64,000 bases of DNA from Dokdonella_A sp014338185 (GCA_030263295.1 SZOS01000007.1:1-64000); one strand, 5' to 3'; positions 33,676 to 43,778 are shown, numbered from the stretch's first letter. Numbers and translations: made by a program. The notes: generated by a model not told the origin, from the letters alone.

Positions 33676-36090
33676 ATGAAGCGTGTTGCCGCCCTGTTTC
33701 TCCTGGCCTTTTTCGCCGCAAAGAGCGCCAGCGCGTTCGATTCCTTCACCATTTCCGACATCCGCATCGACGGCCTGTCGCGCATCGCGGCCGGCACCGT
33801 GTTCACCTACCTGCCGGTGGAGAAGGGCGACCTGCTCACCTCCGAGCGCGCCGAACAGGCCACCCGCGCGCTGTACAAGACCGGCTTCTTCAACGACATC
33901 TCGCTGTCGCGGCAAGGCGACATCCTCGTGATCACGGTCAAGGAACGGCCGCAGATCAGCAAGATCGCGATCCGCGGCAACAAGGACATCAAGGAAGAGG
34001 ACCTGCTCAAGGGCCTCAAGGGCATCGGCCTGGCCGAGGGCGAGTCGTTCGACCCGCTCAAGCTCAGCGAGGTGCGCAACGAACTCACCCACCAGTACTA
34101 CAACCGCGGCAAGTACAACGTGTCGGTCAAGACCAGCACCGTGCCGCTGGACCGCAACCGCGTCGAGGTCGCGATCAACATCGCCGAAGGCAAGGCCGCC
34201 AAGATCAAGCACCTCAACATCGTCGGCAACACCGCCTTCGACGACAGGCAGATCCAGGGCGAGTTCGAGTCCTCCACCAGCAACTGGACCTCGTGGTACA
34301 GCAAGGACGACCAGTATTCGCGCGAGAAGCTGTCGGGCGACCTGGAAAAGCTCCAGTCGTACTACATGGACCGCGGCTATGCCGACTTCGACGTGGCCTC
34401 GACCCAGGTCAGCATCAGCCCCGACAAGCGCAAGATGTACGTGGTCGCGAGCATCAAGGAAGGCGAGGTCTACAAGATCAACGACATCAAGCTCACCGGC
34501 ACACTGGTGCTGCGCGAGGAAGACCTGCAAAAGCTCATCCAGATCAAGACCGGCGAGGTGTTCTCGCGCAAGAAGATCGAGCAATCGGTCGATGCGATCA
34601 CCGCGGCGCTGTCCAACATCGGCTACGCGTTCGCCGAGGTGAACCCGCTACCCGCGATCGACAAGGAAACGCGCGAGGTCGGGCTCAACTTCTTCATCAA
34701 CCCGGGCAAGCGCGTGTACGTGCGCCGCATCGTGTTCAAGGGCAACCTGCGCACCGAGGACGAGGTGCTGCGACGCGAGATGCGCCAACTCGAAGGCTCG
34801 TGGTATTCGCAGGCCGCGATCGATCGCTCGCGCATCCGCCTGCAGCGGCTCGGCTTCTTCAGCAAGGTCGAGATCGACACGCCCAAGGTGCCCGGCAGCG
34901 ACGATCAGGTCGACGTCACCGTGAACGTGGAAGAGCAGAACTCGGGCCAGTTCACCTTCGGCCTGGGTTACTCGCAGCTGCAAGGCCTCATCATCAGTGC
35001 CGGCGTCACCCAGAACAACTTCTTCGGCACCGGCGACCGGATCTCGGTCAACGCCCAGCGCAGTGGCTACCTGCAGCGCTACTCGCTGTCCTACTACGAG
35101 CCCTATCTCACCGATGACGGCATCGGCGTCGGCTACGACATCCAGCACAGCAAGTTCGATGCGGGCCAGAGCAACCTTGCGGCCTACCTGAGCAGCACCG
35201 ACTCGTTCGACATCTACCTGGGCTTCCCGATCACCGAATCGGACACCATCAACACCCAGATCGGCGTCAACAAGACCTACATCACGGGCTCGGCCCTGCT
35301 CGGCACGCCGCAGCCGATCATCGACTACCTCGACAACCTCGGCCACCGCACCTTCCACACCTGGAACGTGCAGCTGTCGTGGGCGCACGACACCCGCAAC
35401 CGCTTCTGGAACCCCACGCGCGGCTCGCTGCAGTCGGTATCGTTCAACGTGACCCTGCCCGGTTCGACCGTGCAGTACTACAAGGCCACCTACCAGTTTG
35501 CGCAGTACCTGCGCATGACCGACTCGCTGACGTTCTACGGTCGCCTCGCGATCGGTTACGGCGACACCTACAAGGACCCCGAGAGCGTGCTCGCCGATCC
35601 GGCCACGGTCGGTCACGAGCGCTACATGGCCAACCTCGGCGGATTGCCGTTCTTCGAGAACTTCTACGCCGGCGGCGTGTCCGACGTGCGCGGCTTCCGC
35701 GACAACACGCTCGGCCCGTTCTACGCCTGGTCGCCCGAGCTGTGCCCGCCCAGCGACAAGAACTGCCGCTGGTCGCTGGGTGGTTCGTTCAAGACCACGG
35801 CTTCGGCGGAGATCATCTTCCCGACGCCGTTCGTGAAGGAGAACAACGACAGCACGCGTCTGTCGGCCTTCATCGATGTCGGTAACGTGTTCAAGAACAA
35901 CCTGTGCACGGCCACCTACTGCAGCGAGTACCGCCGCTGGAACGCCGACCAGTTGCGCGCCTCGGTGGGCATCTCGTTCCAATGGCGCGCGCCAGTGGGC
36001 CCGATCGTGATCAACCTCGCGCGGCCGATCCGCAAGAAGCCCGGCGACGACACCGAGACGATCCAGTTCATGTTCGGCAATACGTTCTGA
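33676..36090 (+). CDS. bamA: outer-membrane protein assembly factor BamA
   Basis: An 804-residue Omp85 protein. The signal peptide ends near AKSASA. Five POTRA domains span about residues 22-420, and a 16-strand barrel ends with the C-terminal Phe (MFGNTF) needed for insertion. It folds outer-membrane proteins. An ATG at 33676 with GGA 8 bases upstream is preferred to a GTG two codons earlier. ompH follows. Confidence 0.97.
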   Translation: MKRVAALFLLAFFAAKSASAFDSFTISDIRIDGLSRIAAGTVFTYLPVEKGDLLTSERAEQATRALYKTGFFNDISLSRQGDILVITVKERPQISKIAIRGNKDIKEEDLLKGLKGIGLAEGESFDPLKLSEVRNELTHQYYNRGKYNVSVKTSTVPLDRNRVEVAINIAEGKAAKIKHLNIVGNTAFDDRQIQGEFESSTSNWTSWYSKDDQYSREKLSGDLEKLQSYYMDRGYADFDVASTQVSISPDKRKMYVVASIKEGEVYKINDIKLTGTLVLREEDLQKLIQIKTGEVFSRKKIEQSVDAITAALSNIGYAFAEVNPLPAIDKETREVGLNFFINPGKRVYVRRIVFKGNLRTEDEVLRREMRQLEGSWYSQAAIDRSRIRLQRLGFFSKVEIDTPKVPGSDDQVDVTVNVEEQNSGQFTFGLGYSQLQGLIISAGVTQNNFFGTGDRISVNAQRSGYLQRYSLSYYEPYLTDDGIGVGYDIQHSKFDAGQSNLAAYLSSTDSFDIYLGFPITESDTINTQIGVNKTYITGSALLGTPQPIIDYLDNLGHRTFHTWNVQLSWAHDTRNRFWNPTRGSLQSVSFNVTLPGSTVQYYKATYQFAQYLRMTDSLTFYGRLAIGYGDTYKDPESVLADPATVGHERYMANLGGLPFFENFYAGGVSDVRGFRDNTLGPFYAWSPELCPPSDKNCRWSLGGSFKTTASAEIIFPTPFVKENNDSTRLSAFIDVGNVFKNNLCTATYCSEYRRWNADQLRASVGISFQWRAPVGPIVINLARPIRKKPGDDTETIQFMFGNTF

Positions 36091-36133
36091 TCGTCGTACC
36101 ATTGCCGGCAGCGTTGGCCTCGAGGACAGACCG

Positions 36134-36664
36134 GTGGTGCAGTCCGCCCTTACCGCCCGCCGGATCCGCGCAGCCTGCCTGTGGCTGCTGCTGACCGGCC
36201 TGTGCAGCGCATGGGCGCAGGCGCCGGCGGGTGCGCGCATCGGCTATGTCGACATGAAGCGCCTGCTCGACAACGCACCGCAGATCGTGGCCGGCCGCAG
36301 CAAGCTCGAGAGCGAATTCGCGGGGCGCGATGCCGCGCTCAAGGCCGACGAGCAGCAACTGGCACAGCTGCGCGAGAAGGCCGGGGCCACCCCCACCACC
36401 GAGCAGCAGCGCCAGATCGACGCGCTGGATCGCTCGATCAGGCGCCAGCGCGACACGCTGCGCAATGAGCTCAAGACCCGCAGCGACCAGGAACTGGACC
36501 ACAGCTGGCGCGAGATCAACGACGCGGTGGTCGCCTTCGCGCGCGAGCAGGGCTATGACCTGATCGTCGCCAGCCCGGTCGTGTATGCGAGCCCGCGCGT
36601 GGACGTGACCGACCGGATCCTCGACCGCCTGCGCCGCAAGCCCGCAAAGGGGGGCGAGCCGTGA
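36134..36664 (+). CDS. OmpH/Skp periplasmic chaperone
   Basis: A 176-residue protein with a signal peptide ending near CSAWAQA and then the Skp/OmpH pattern: a short beta core (RIGYVDMKRLLDNAPQ), a long charged coiled coil (about 60-130), and a C-terminal return (LIVASPVVYASPRVDVTDRIL). It carries unfolded outer-membrane proteins to BamA. It starts with GTG after GAGG, 9 bases upstream. Its stop overlaps the GTG of lpxD. Confidence 0.92.
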   Translation: MVQSALTARRIRAACLWLLLTGLCSAWAQAPAGARIGYVDMKRLLDNAPQIVAGRSKLESEFAGRDAALKADEQQLAQLREKAGATPTTEQQRQIDALDRSIRRQRDTLRNELKTRSDQELDHSWREINDAVVAFAREQGYDLIVASPVVYASPRVDVTDRILDRLRRKPAKGGEP

Positions 36665-37686
36665 CCGCAGGCCTGTCGCTGGCCGACCTCGCCGCGCGCT
36701 TCGAACTGCAATTGCGTGGCGGCCGTGCCGACCAGGCCGTCACCGGCGTGGCCACGCTTGCCGATGCCAGTGCCAACCAGGTCGGATTCCTCGCCAATCC
36801 GCGCTACCGCGCCCAACTCGCCACCACCCAGGCCGCCGCGGTGATCCTGCGCGCCGCCGATGCGGAGGTCTGTCCACGGCCCTGCCTCATCGCCGCCGAT
36901 CCCTATGTGGCCTTCGCCAAGGTCGCGGCGCTGTTCGAGCGCCGGCCCGCGGCCCAGCCCGGCATCCATCCCAGCGCGATCGTCGCGGCCGAGGCACGCA
37001 TCGACGCCGGCGCGAGCATCGGGCCCTTGTGCGTGATCGAGGCCGGCGCGGTGGTCGAGGCCGGTGCGGTCCTCGGCCCGCACTGCAGCATCGGACCGCG
37101 CTGCGTGGTCGGCGCGCATGCGCGCCTGGTCGCGCGCGTCACCCTGGTGCAGGACGTGCGCCTGGGCCGGCGCGTGCTCATCCACCCGGGCGCGGTGCTC
37201 GGCGCCGACGGCTTCGGCCTCGCCTTCGAGCGCGACCACTGGCTCAAGGTGCCCCAGCTCGGCGGCGTGGTCGTCGGCGACGACTGCGAGATCGGCGCCA
37301 ACACCACCATCGACCGCGGCGCGCTCGGCGACACCGTGCTCGAGGCCGACGTGCGGCTCGACAACCAGATCCAGATCGCGCACAACGTGCGCATCGGCGC
37401 GCACAGCGCCCTGGCCGGCTGCGCGGCCGTGGCCGGCAGCGCAAGCATCGGCCGCCACTGCCTCATCGGCGGCGGCGCTGGCATACTCGGCCACTTGAGC
37501 ATCGCCGATCGCGTCACCGTGACGGCCATGAGCCTGGTCACCCACTCGATTCGCGAGCCCGGCGAGTATTCGTCGGGCACACCGATCCAGCCCAACCGGC
37601 AATGGCGTCGCAATGCGGCGCGCTTCAAGCACCTGGATGAGATCGCGCGGCGCTTGGGCGCCGGCGCAAAGGACAGTACCGAATGA
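36661..37686 (+). CDS. lpxD: UDP-3-O-(3-hydroxyacyl)glucosamine N-acyltransferase
   Basis: A 341-residue lipid A enzyme that adds the N-linked hydroxyacyl chain. The N-terminal uridine-binding domain (about 1-100) precedes a left-handed beta-helix of hexapeptide repeats. The catalytic His is in the QIQIAHNVRIG region. It starts with GTG inside the ompH stop and its stop overlaps the fabZ ATG, so ompH-lpxD-fabZ-lpxA is translated as one chain. Confidence 0.96.
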   Translation: MTAGLSLADLAARFELQLRGGRADQAVTGVATLADASANQVGFLANPRYRAQLATTQAAAVILRAADAEVCPRPCLIAADPYVAFAKVAALFERRPAAQPGIHPSAIVAAEARIDAGASIGPLCVIEAGAVVEAGAVLGPHCSIGPRCVVGAHARLVARVTLVQDVRLGRRVLIHPGAVLGADGFGLAFERDHWLKVPQLGGVVVGDDCEIGANTTIDRGALGDTVLEADVRLDNQIQIAHNVRIGAHSALAGCAAVAGSASIGRHCLIGGGAGILGHLSIADRVTVTAMSLVTHSIREPGEYSSGTPIQPNRQWRRNAARFKHLDEIARRLGAGAKDSTE

Positions 37687-38147
37687 ACAACCCGATTGCC
37701 CGCTTCGAACTGCCGATCAACGTCGAGCAGATCGCCGCCCTGCTGCCGCACCGCTACCCGTTCCTGCTGGTCGACCGCGTGACCGCGCTGGAGCCGAACC
37801 AGCGCATCAGCGCGCTCAAGAACGTGACCTTCAACGAGCCGTTCTTCCAGGGCCATTTCCCCGGCCATCCGGTGATGCCGGGTGTGCTCATCATCGAAGC
37901 GATGGCGCAGGCCTCGGGCCTGCTCATCACGCTGTCGGGGCACGAGTCGAAGGGCCCGGTGGTGTTCTACCTCGTCAAGGTCGACAAGGCCCGCTTCAAC
38001 CAGCCGGTGGTGCCAGGCGACCAGTTGCGCCTGGAAGTCGAGCACAAGCGCTCGGTGCGCAACATGAGCCAGTTCCAGGGCCGCGCGCTGGTCGGCGACA
38101 CGCTGGTGGCCGAGGCGGAAATCCTCTGCGCCGAGGTGCCTGCGTGA
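37683..38147 (+). CDS. fabZ: 3-hydroxyacyl-ACP dehydratase FabZ
   Basis: A 154-residue hot-dog dehydratase that removes water from 3-hydroxyacyl-ACP in fatty acid synthesis, competing with LpxA/LpxD for hydroxyacyl-ACP. The active-site sequence LLPHRYPFLLVDRV and GHFPGHPVMPGVLIIEAMAQ (His and Glu) are intact. It overlaps lpxD and lpxA by four bases each. Confidence 0.97.
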   Translation: MNNPIARFELPINVEQIAALLPHRYPFLLVDRVTALEPNQRISALKNVTFNEPFFQGHFPGHPVMPGVLIIEAMAQASGLLITLSGHESKGPVVFYLVKVDKARFNQPVVPGDQLRLEVEHKRSVRNMSQFQGRALVGDTLVAEAEILCAEVPA

Positions 38148-38926
38148 AGATCCATCCGACCGCCCAGGTCGATCCGGCCGCGCAACTGGGCGAAGGCGTC
38201 GAGATCGGCGCCTACAGCGTGATCGGCGCCGAGGTGAGCATCGGCGCCGGCACCCGCATCGGCGCGCACGTGGTGATCGAGGGCCCGACCCGACTCGGGC
38301 GCGACAACCAGGTGTTCGCGTTCGCCGCGCTCGGGGCCCAGGCCCAGGACAAGAAGTTCGCCGGCGAGCGCACCGAACTGGTGATCGGCGACCGCAACAC
38401 CATCCGCGAGTTCGTGACCTGCAATCGCGGCACCGGCGGCGGTGGCGGCGTCACCCGCATCGGCAGCGACAACTGGCTGCTCGCCTACAGCCACGTCGCG
38501 CACGACTGCCAGGTCGGCGACCACTGCGTGTTCTCCAACAACGCCACGCTCGCCGGCCATGTCGAGGTCGGCGACCACGTGATCATCAGCGGCTTCGCTG
38601 GCGTGCACCAGTTCTGCCGCATCGGCGCCCACGCCTTCATCGGCATGGGCGTGCTCATCAGCGGCGATGTGCCGCCGTTCCTCATGGTGGCGACCGACGC
38701 CGACACCCAGGGCCGACCGCGCGGCATCAACAGCGAAGGACTCAAGCGTCGCGGCTTCGATGCCGCGCGCATCAGTGCGATCAAGCGCGCCTACCGCGCC
38801 CTGTACCTGGGCGAGACCACGCTCGCCCAGGCGCGCGAGCAGCTGGCCGCCCAGGCACATGACAGCACCGATGTCGCCCAGATGCTCGCCTTCATCGACG
38901 CCAGCCAACGCCCGCTGCTGCGCTGA
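38144..38926 (+). CDS. lpxA: acyl-ACP--UDP-N-acetylglucosamine O-acyltransferase
   Basis: A 260-residue first enzyme of lipid A synthesis. It has a left-handed beta-helix of hexapeptide repeats, the catalytic His in LLAYSHVAHDCQVG, and a C-terminal helical region. It starts with GTG inside the fabZ stop. In most relatives lpxB follows directly; here an opposite-strand gene and 1.9 kb separate them. Confidence 0.97.
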   Translation: MKIHPTAQVDPAAQLGEGVEIGAYSVIGAEVSIGAGTRIGAHVVIEGPTRLGRDNQVFAFAALGAQAQDKKFAGERTELVIGDRNTIREFVTCNRGTGGGGGVTRIGSDNWLLAYSHVAHDCQVGDHCVFSNNATLAGHVEVGDHVIISGFAGVHQFCRIGAHAFIGMGVLISGDVPPFLMVATDADTQGRPRGINSEGLKRRGFDAARISAIKRAYRALYLGETTLAQAREQLAAQAHDSTDVAQMLAFIDASQRPLLR

Positions 38927-39034
38927 ACGCGGGCCGCGGCGCCCGCCGGCCCGGACGCGACGGCGGCGCGCGGGCCTCTGCCCATCGATGCGCTCGTGGT
39001 GCGTGCGGGTCCCGGCCGCGCCCGCGCGCCTTGG

Positions 39035-40612
39035 TTACCAGCCCGGCGGAAGGTCGGGAATGTCCTCGAACGTGCACCCGTCATCGAACTGCGCCCTCGT
39101 GATCGTTGCAATGTAGGCCGGCACGCCGATGCGAAACTCGCCCAGATCCAGGTCGCCCACGCCCTGGAAGCGCGTGTTTGCGTAGTGCATCTGCGCCGCC
39201 GGGCGCAGTGCCTCGAACATGTTGCGCGTGTTCAGGAACGAGGAATCGGCGATCGTGTTGCGGCCGGCATCGGTGAGCGGCAGCGGCACGGCGGCGTTCC
39301 ACCAGTAGAACGAGACGCCGATATAGGCATTCTCCACCAACGCGCCGGTGATCAGGTTGTCGTTGGCCGGCGTTTCCAATGACCCACCATCCTCGGTGGT
39401 GTCGAGGATCTTGATGGCCCAGCACGCATTGATGATGTGCGTGTTGACGAACGCGTTGTCGTGTGCGCCGTCGCGGATCGTGATGCCACTGCCATCACCA
39501 CATTCGCTCTGTCCGTCATGGGTGCCGTAGGCGACGTTGTCGATGAACAGGTTGTGGTGCACGCCGCGATGGCGCACCCCATAGCCTTCGTTGTTCATGT
39601 TGACCACGACGTTGTGATCGAACACGTTGCCCGTCGATTCGATGCGCGGACCACCGACGCGTTGGTCGCCATTGTCCTTGACCACGAAGCCATGTCCACT
39701 GTGATACGAGTCCGGATGGCGCCAGGCATAGGAGTGGTGCACGCGATTGCCCACCCCGCTCACGAACACGTAGTAGTCGGTTCCCATCGGATAGTCGGTG
39801 CTCACGCCGTACACGCGCACGTTGTCGACTTCGGTGTCATCGCCGTTGACCTTGAGCGCCTCGGCGAAGGCGTCGATGATCAATGAATTGCGCACGATAT
39901 CGCCATTGGAGAAGCGCGTGCTGACCATGCCCAGGGCGATAGCCACGCCCCTGTAATCATCCTCGGGGTCACCGATCGAGCGCAGGTTCACGTTGTCGAA
40001 CAGGTGGCTCTCGATGAAACCATTGTTGCCGTATTCACCGAGGGCGTTCGACATGCCGGCCACGATGCCGTAGCCGTTGTAGTTGCGAATGTTGAGATTG
40101 CGCAGGGTGATGCGCCGCCTGCCGCGCATGTCGATCGCCACCTCGCGCGCCCGGGCACCGCCGTCGAGCAGCGGCATGTCGGCAGGATCGAATGCGGGCA
40201 GTTCGGGAACCGCCGCGCCCGGACCGGTGGGTGCAAGGTTGGCGAGGATCGGCGGCTGGTCACCCGGCGTCGAACGGTAGCCCACCAGCGAAATGTCGTC
40301 GCGCTGGACCACGACCTGCTCGGGATAGGTGCCCGCCTTGACGTAGATGACCGATCCCGGCGGCACCGCGGTGGCGGCCGACACGGCCTTGTTGATCGTC
40401 TTCCACGGCAAGGCCAAGGTACCGGGATTGGCGTCGCTGCCGTTGGCCACCGACACGTAGTAGGTGGGCACCGGATCGAAGCCGTCGCGGAACACCGGGT
40501 CGTATACCGCAGCCGCAGGCGCGGCGACCAGCATGAACAGCACGGCCAAGGTGGCCGACGATGCACGCACCAACGGTGCGGCGCACGCCCTGGGTCGCTG
40601 CGCAAGGGTCAT
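39035..40612 (-). CDS. secreted right-handed parallel beta-helix protein
   Basis: A 525-residue exported protein. The signal peptide ends near AAPAAA. Directly after it is the short tag VFRDGFDPVP, then YYVSVANGSDANPGTLALPWKTINKA, the usual opening of right-handed parallel beta-helix (pectate-lyase-like) proteins. The rest is beta-strand coils with repeated short N-x-V/I units (FDHNVVVNMNNEGYGVRH, HHNLFIDNVAYG). No polysaccharide-lyase catalytic residues were identified, so the substrate is unknown. It lies on the minus strand between lpxA and lpxB and faces both, so it is separately expressed. Its class resembles the protein at 61769. Confidence 0.82.
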   Translation of the reverse strand: MTLAQRPRACAAPLVRASSATLAVLFMLVAAPAAAVYDPVFRDGFDPVPTYYVSVANGSDANPGTLALPWKTINKAVSAATAVPPGSVIYVKAGTYPEQVVVQRDDISLVGYRSTPGDQPPILANLAPTGPGAAVPELPAFDPADMPLLDGGARAREVAIDMRGRRRITLRNLNIRNYNGYGIVAGMSNALGEYGNNGFIESHLFDNVNLRSIGDPEDDYRGVAIALGMVSTRFSNGDIVRNSLIIDAFAEALKVNGDDTEVDNVRVYGVSTDYPMGTDYYVFVSGVGNRVHHSYAWRHPDSYHSGHGFVVKDNGDQRVGGPRIESTGNVFDHNVVVNMNNEGYGVRHRGVHHNLFIDNVAYGTHDGQSECGDGSGITIRDGAHDNAFVNTHIINACWAIKILDTTEDGGSLETPANDNLITGALVENAYIGVSFYWWNAAVPLPLTDAGRNTIADSSFLNTRNMFEALRPAAQMHYANTRFQGVGDLDLGEFRIGVPAYIATITRAQFDDGCTFEDIPDLPPGW

Positions 40613-40786
40613 GGCGATGGCTCCGGTTCGTGGTCGAACGTGGCGACGCGCCGCTGCGGTGGCGCCGGCGAAGCCTCGCGCGCGAGCGATTCTCGCGCCG
40701 CTCCATGGAAGGCACATCATCAATATTGATGAGATCGCGCCGCGCCGCTGCGGCAGGCATGGCCGCCTTGCGGCTATCATCGCCGA

Positions 40787-41968
40787 ATGCCAGATGCCGC
40801 CCCGGCCACCCCGGCCCCTGAGTTCGTGCTGGTCGCCGGCGAGCCGTCGGGCGACCTGCTCGGCGCCGGCCTGATCCAGGCGCTGCGCGCGCGCTTTCCG
40901 GCGGCAGGCTTCGCCGGCATCGGCGGCGAGCGCATGATCGAGGCCGGCCTCGCCAGCTGGCATCGCCTCGAGCGGCTGTCGGTGATGGGCCTGGTCGAGG
41001 TGCTGCGCCATTTGCCCGCACTGCTCGCGATCCGCCGCGACGTGGTCCGGCGCACGCTGGCGCTGCGGCCGGCCGCCTACATCGGCATCGACGCACCCGA
41101 CTTCAATCTGGGCGTGGAACGGCGCCTCAAGCGAGGCGGCATCCGCACCGTGCACTACGTGAGCCCGTCGGTGTGGGCCTGGCGCGAGCGGCGCGCGGCG
41201 CGCATCGGCCGCAGTGCCGATCGGGTGCTGTGCCTGTTCCCGATGGAACCACCGATCTATGCGCGGCACGGCGTCGACGCCCGCTTCGTGGGTCATCCCT
41301 TCGCCGACGCGATGCCGCTGGAGCCCGACCGCGCCGCCGCACGCACGCGCCTGGGCCTGCCCATGCAGGTGCGTGTGCTCGCGCTGCTGCCGGGCAGCCG
41401 CCTCGGCGAGATCGCGCGGCTTGCACCGGATTTCCTGCGCGCCGCGCAGCAACTATGTGCCAGCCGGCCCGACCTGCGCGTAGTGGCGCCGATGGCCAAC
41501 GCGGCCTGTCGCGCCGCATTCGAGCAGGTGCTGGCGCAGGCCTGGCCCGACGCGGGCGCCACGCTCATGCTCAGCGATGGCCAGGCGCGCGCCGCCATGA
41601 CCGCGGCCGACGCGGTGCTGCTCGCATCGGGCACCGCCACGCTCGAGGCGATGCTGGCCAAGCGGCCCATGGTGGTGGCCTATCGCATCGCGCCGCTCAC
41701 CTACCGCATCGTGCGCCTGCTCGGGCTGCTCAAGGTCGAGCGCTACGCCTTGCCCAACATCCTCGCCGGCCGCGACCTCGCGCCCGAGCTCATGCAGGAC
41801 GCCTGCACGCCCGCGGCACTCGCGCATGCGCTCGCGCCCCTGCTCGACCGCGGCGCCAGCGACGCCGCGTTGCAGGCCGAATACCGCCGCCTGCACCTGG
41901 CGCTGCGCGCCGATGCGAACGCGAGTGCGGCCGCCGCGATCGCCGAGCTGGTGGGCACGCCGCCTTGA
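40787..41968 (+). CDS. lpxB: lipid-A-disaccharide synthase
   Basis: A 393-residue GT19 enzyme that condenses UDP-diacylglucosamine with lipid X. The N-terminal LVAGEPSGDLLGAGLIQAL, the YVSPSVWAWRERR and LPGSRLGEI motifs are typical, and the C-terminal half carries the nucleotide-binding ASGTATLEAML. Membrane-associated, cytosolic face. It has no promoter visible in the 174-base gap behind it. A sulfatase-like gene follows after 79 bases. Confidence 0.96.
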   Translation: MPDAAPATPAPEFVLVAGEPSGDLLGAGLIQALRARFPAAGFAGIGGERMIEAGLASWHRLERLSVMGLVEVLRHLPALLAIRRDVVRRTLALRPAAYIGIDAPDFNLGVERRLKRGGIRTVHYVSPSVWAWRERRAARIGRSADRVLCLFPMEPPIYARHGVDARFVGHPFADAMPLEPDRAAARTRLGLPMQVRVLALLPGSRLGEIARLAPDFLRAAQQLCASRPDLRVVAPMANAACRAAFEQVLAQAWPDAGATLMLSDGQARAAMTAADAVLLASGTATLEAMLAKRPMVVAYRIAPLTYRIVRLLGLLKVERYALPNILAGRDLAPELMQDACTPAALAHALAPLLDRGASDAALQAEYRRLHLALRADANASAAAAIAELVGTPP

Positions 41969-42047
41969 GCGCAGCGCAGGGCGCGCGACCCGGGTTGACG
42001 CCGCGCACGCGCCTGCGCAGGATGCCGCGCATGCCGCGCCACCACCC

Positions 42048-43778
42048 ATGAGCCCGCCGCTCCCACGCCACACCCGGCTGTTGCGCATCGGCGCCGCACT
42101 CGCGTTCGGCGCACTCATCGCCTTCGGCCCGCTCACCGAGAACACCACCACCGAGAAGCTGTTCGCCGCGGCGGTGATCCTCGCCACGCTGCTGCTGCTG
42201 CTGTTCGCCTCGGCCCGCGTCGCGTTCGCGCTGGTGGCGGTGAGCGCGCTGTTCGGCGCGATCGAGTTGGCCGGCGTGCTCAAGTTCAAGTACCTCACCA
42301 CGCCCCTGCTCGCGCCCGATCTCGAGTATTTCGTCACCAGCGGCACGCTGGAGATGTTCACGCATTACCCGCTGTTGCTCGCGGTGGGGCTGGGCACGCT
42401 CGTGGTCGTGCCGCTCGTGCTGGTGGCCAGCTTCATGGGCGAGCGCGCCACCTTGCTGGCGCAGCGCCCGCGCGCGGTGCGCGTTGCCGTGCGCGTCGGC
42501 GGCAGTGCGCTGGCGGGCTGGGCACTGGCGCTGCTGCTGTCGGCGGATGGCCCGTTCGGCAGCGTGTTCAACAAGCCAATGTGGATCACGATCAACGACA
42601 AGAGCTTCATCACCGACTTCCTGACCTCGTTCAACGACACCGTCATCAACGAGCCGGCGATCCCGCCCGGCGTCGACCGCAGCCTGTCCTGGAAGCTCGA
42701 CCGGCCGATGCAGGCGCCCGCGCAGCCACCCGACGTGGTGCTCGTGCTCGAGGAGAGCACCTTCGACCCGCGCATCCTCAAGTTGTGCACGATCGCGGCG
42801 TGCCGCGCGGCGATGTTCGACGCCGACAAGCGCACGCGTGCCCATGGCCTCATGACCGTGCACACCTTCGGCGGTGGCACCTGGACCAGCGAGTTCTCGG
42901 CGCTGACCGGCCTCGCCCACACCCTGTTCGGCAACGCCGGTCTGTACGCGCCCTACAACCTCGCGCCGCGCGTGGCCTACACCTTGCCCAAGGCGTTCCA
43001 GCACGCGGGCTACCGCGCGATCGCGCTGTACCCGATGAGCGGCGACTTCCTCAACGCGCGCAACGCCTACGACTACTACGGGTTCGACGCGTTCTACGAC
43101 GGCACCGAGTACGGGCTGGGCTGGGACAGCCGCGACGCCGACCTGCTCCAGGTGTTCGAGCGCATCCTTGCCGAGGAAAGGGCCGCACACCCCGACACCC
43201 CGCTGTTCATCTTCATGCTCACGCTGCACCAGCATGGTCCGCACATGACGCCGCTCGCGCAGCTGCCACCGCCGTTCAACCGGCCGCTGTTCGCGGGCAG
43301 CTTCAAGCCCAAGGCACTGGATGAGTGGCTCAACCTCAATCTCGGCAACTACCTGCAGCGCCTGCACGAATCCGATGCGATGCTCACGCGGTTGCAAAAG
43401 CTCCTGCTCGACGCCAAGCGCCCGGCCGTGCTCGCGCATTTCGGCGACCACCAGCCTTCCTTCGACGGCGCGATCAACGAGATCCCCAAGCAGGTGCCCA
43501 AGGCGGCCGGGCCGATTGCGCACTGGGTCACCTACTACATGATCAAGTCCAACTACCCGGTGCGCGCGCGCTACGACTACCCGGTGCTCGACATCGCCTT
43601 CCTCGGCTCGCTCGTGCTCGATGTCGCGGGCGTGCCCAAGGATGCGTTCTATCAGGCCAACACCTTGCTGCGTGAACGCTGCAAGGGCCGTTACCTCGAC
43701 TGCAAGGACAAGAAGGTTGTGGCGTCCTACCACGCCTGGGTGTTCAGCACGCTGGGAGACCTGCGTGAAGACCACTGA
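42048..43778 (+). CDS. membrane sulfatase-like (LtaS/OpgB-type) transferase, paralogue 1
   Basis: A 576-residue protein: four to five membrane helices (about 10-165), then a periplasmic alkaline-phosphatase-superfamily domain. The metal and nucleophile motifs are VLVLEESTFDP (about 231-241), GGGTWTSEF at 275-283 with T278 at the place of the LtaS catalytic Thr, LTLHQHGPH (H394, H396) and AHFGDHQPSFDG (464-468 HFGDH). The end has FYQANTLLRERCKG with a Cys pair. Enzymes of this group move phosphoglycerol or phosphoethanolamine onto envelope glycans or lipids. Its stop overlaps rnhB by 14 bases. It is a close paralogue of the protein at 44503. Substrate unknown. Confidence 0.85.
   Translation: MSPPLPRHTRLLRIGAALAFGALIAFGPLTENTTTEKLFAAAVILATLLLLLFASARVAFALVAVSALFGAIELAGVLKFKYLTTPLLAPDLEYFVTSGTLEMFTHYPLLLAVGLGTLVVVPLVLVASFMGERATLLAQRPRAVRVAVRVGGSALAGWALALLLSADGPFGSVFNKPMWITINDKSFITDFLTSFNDTVINEPAIPPGVDRSLSWKLDRPMQAPAQPPDVVLVLEESTFDPRILKLCTIAACRAAMFDADKRTRAHGLMTVHTFGGGTWTSEFSALTGLAHTLFGNAGLYAPYNLAPRVAYTLPKAFQHAGYRAIALYPMSGDFLNARNAYDYYGFDAFYDGTEYGLGWDSRDADLLQVFERILAEERAAHPDTPLFIFMLTLHQHGPHMTPLAQLPPPFNRPLFAGSFKPKALDEWLNLNLGNYLQRLHESDAMLTRLQKLLLDAKRPAVLAHFGDHQPSFDGAINEIPKQVPKAAGPIAHWVTYYMIKSNYPVRARYDYPVLDIAFLGSLVLDVAGVPKDAFYQANTLLRERCKGRYLDCKDKKVVASYHAWVFSTLGDLREDH

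Noticed and set aside
39035..40612. The beta-helix protein as a pectate lyase or alginate lyase
   Set aside because: Only the fold signature is visible; no calcium-binding Asp cluster or catalytic Arg/Lys motif could be identified.
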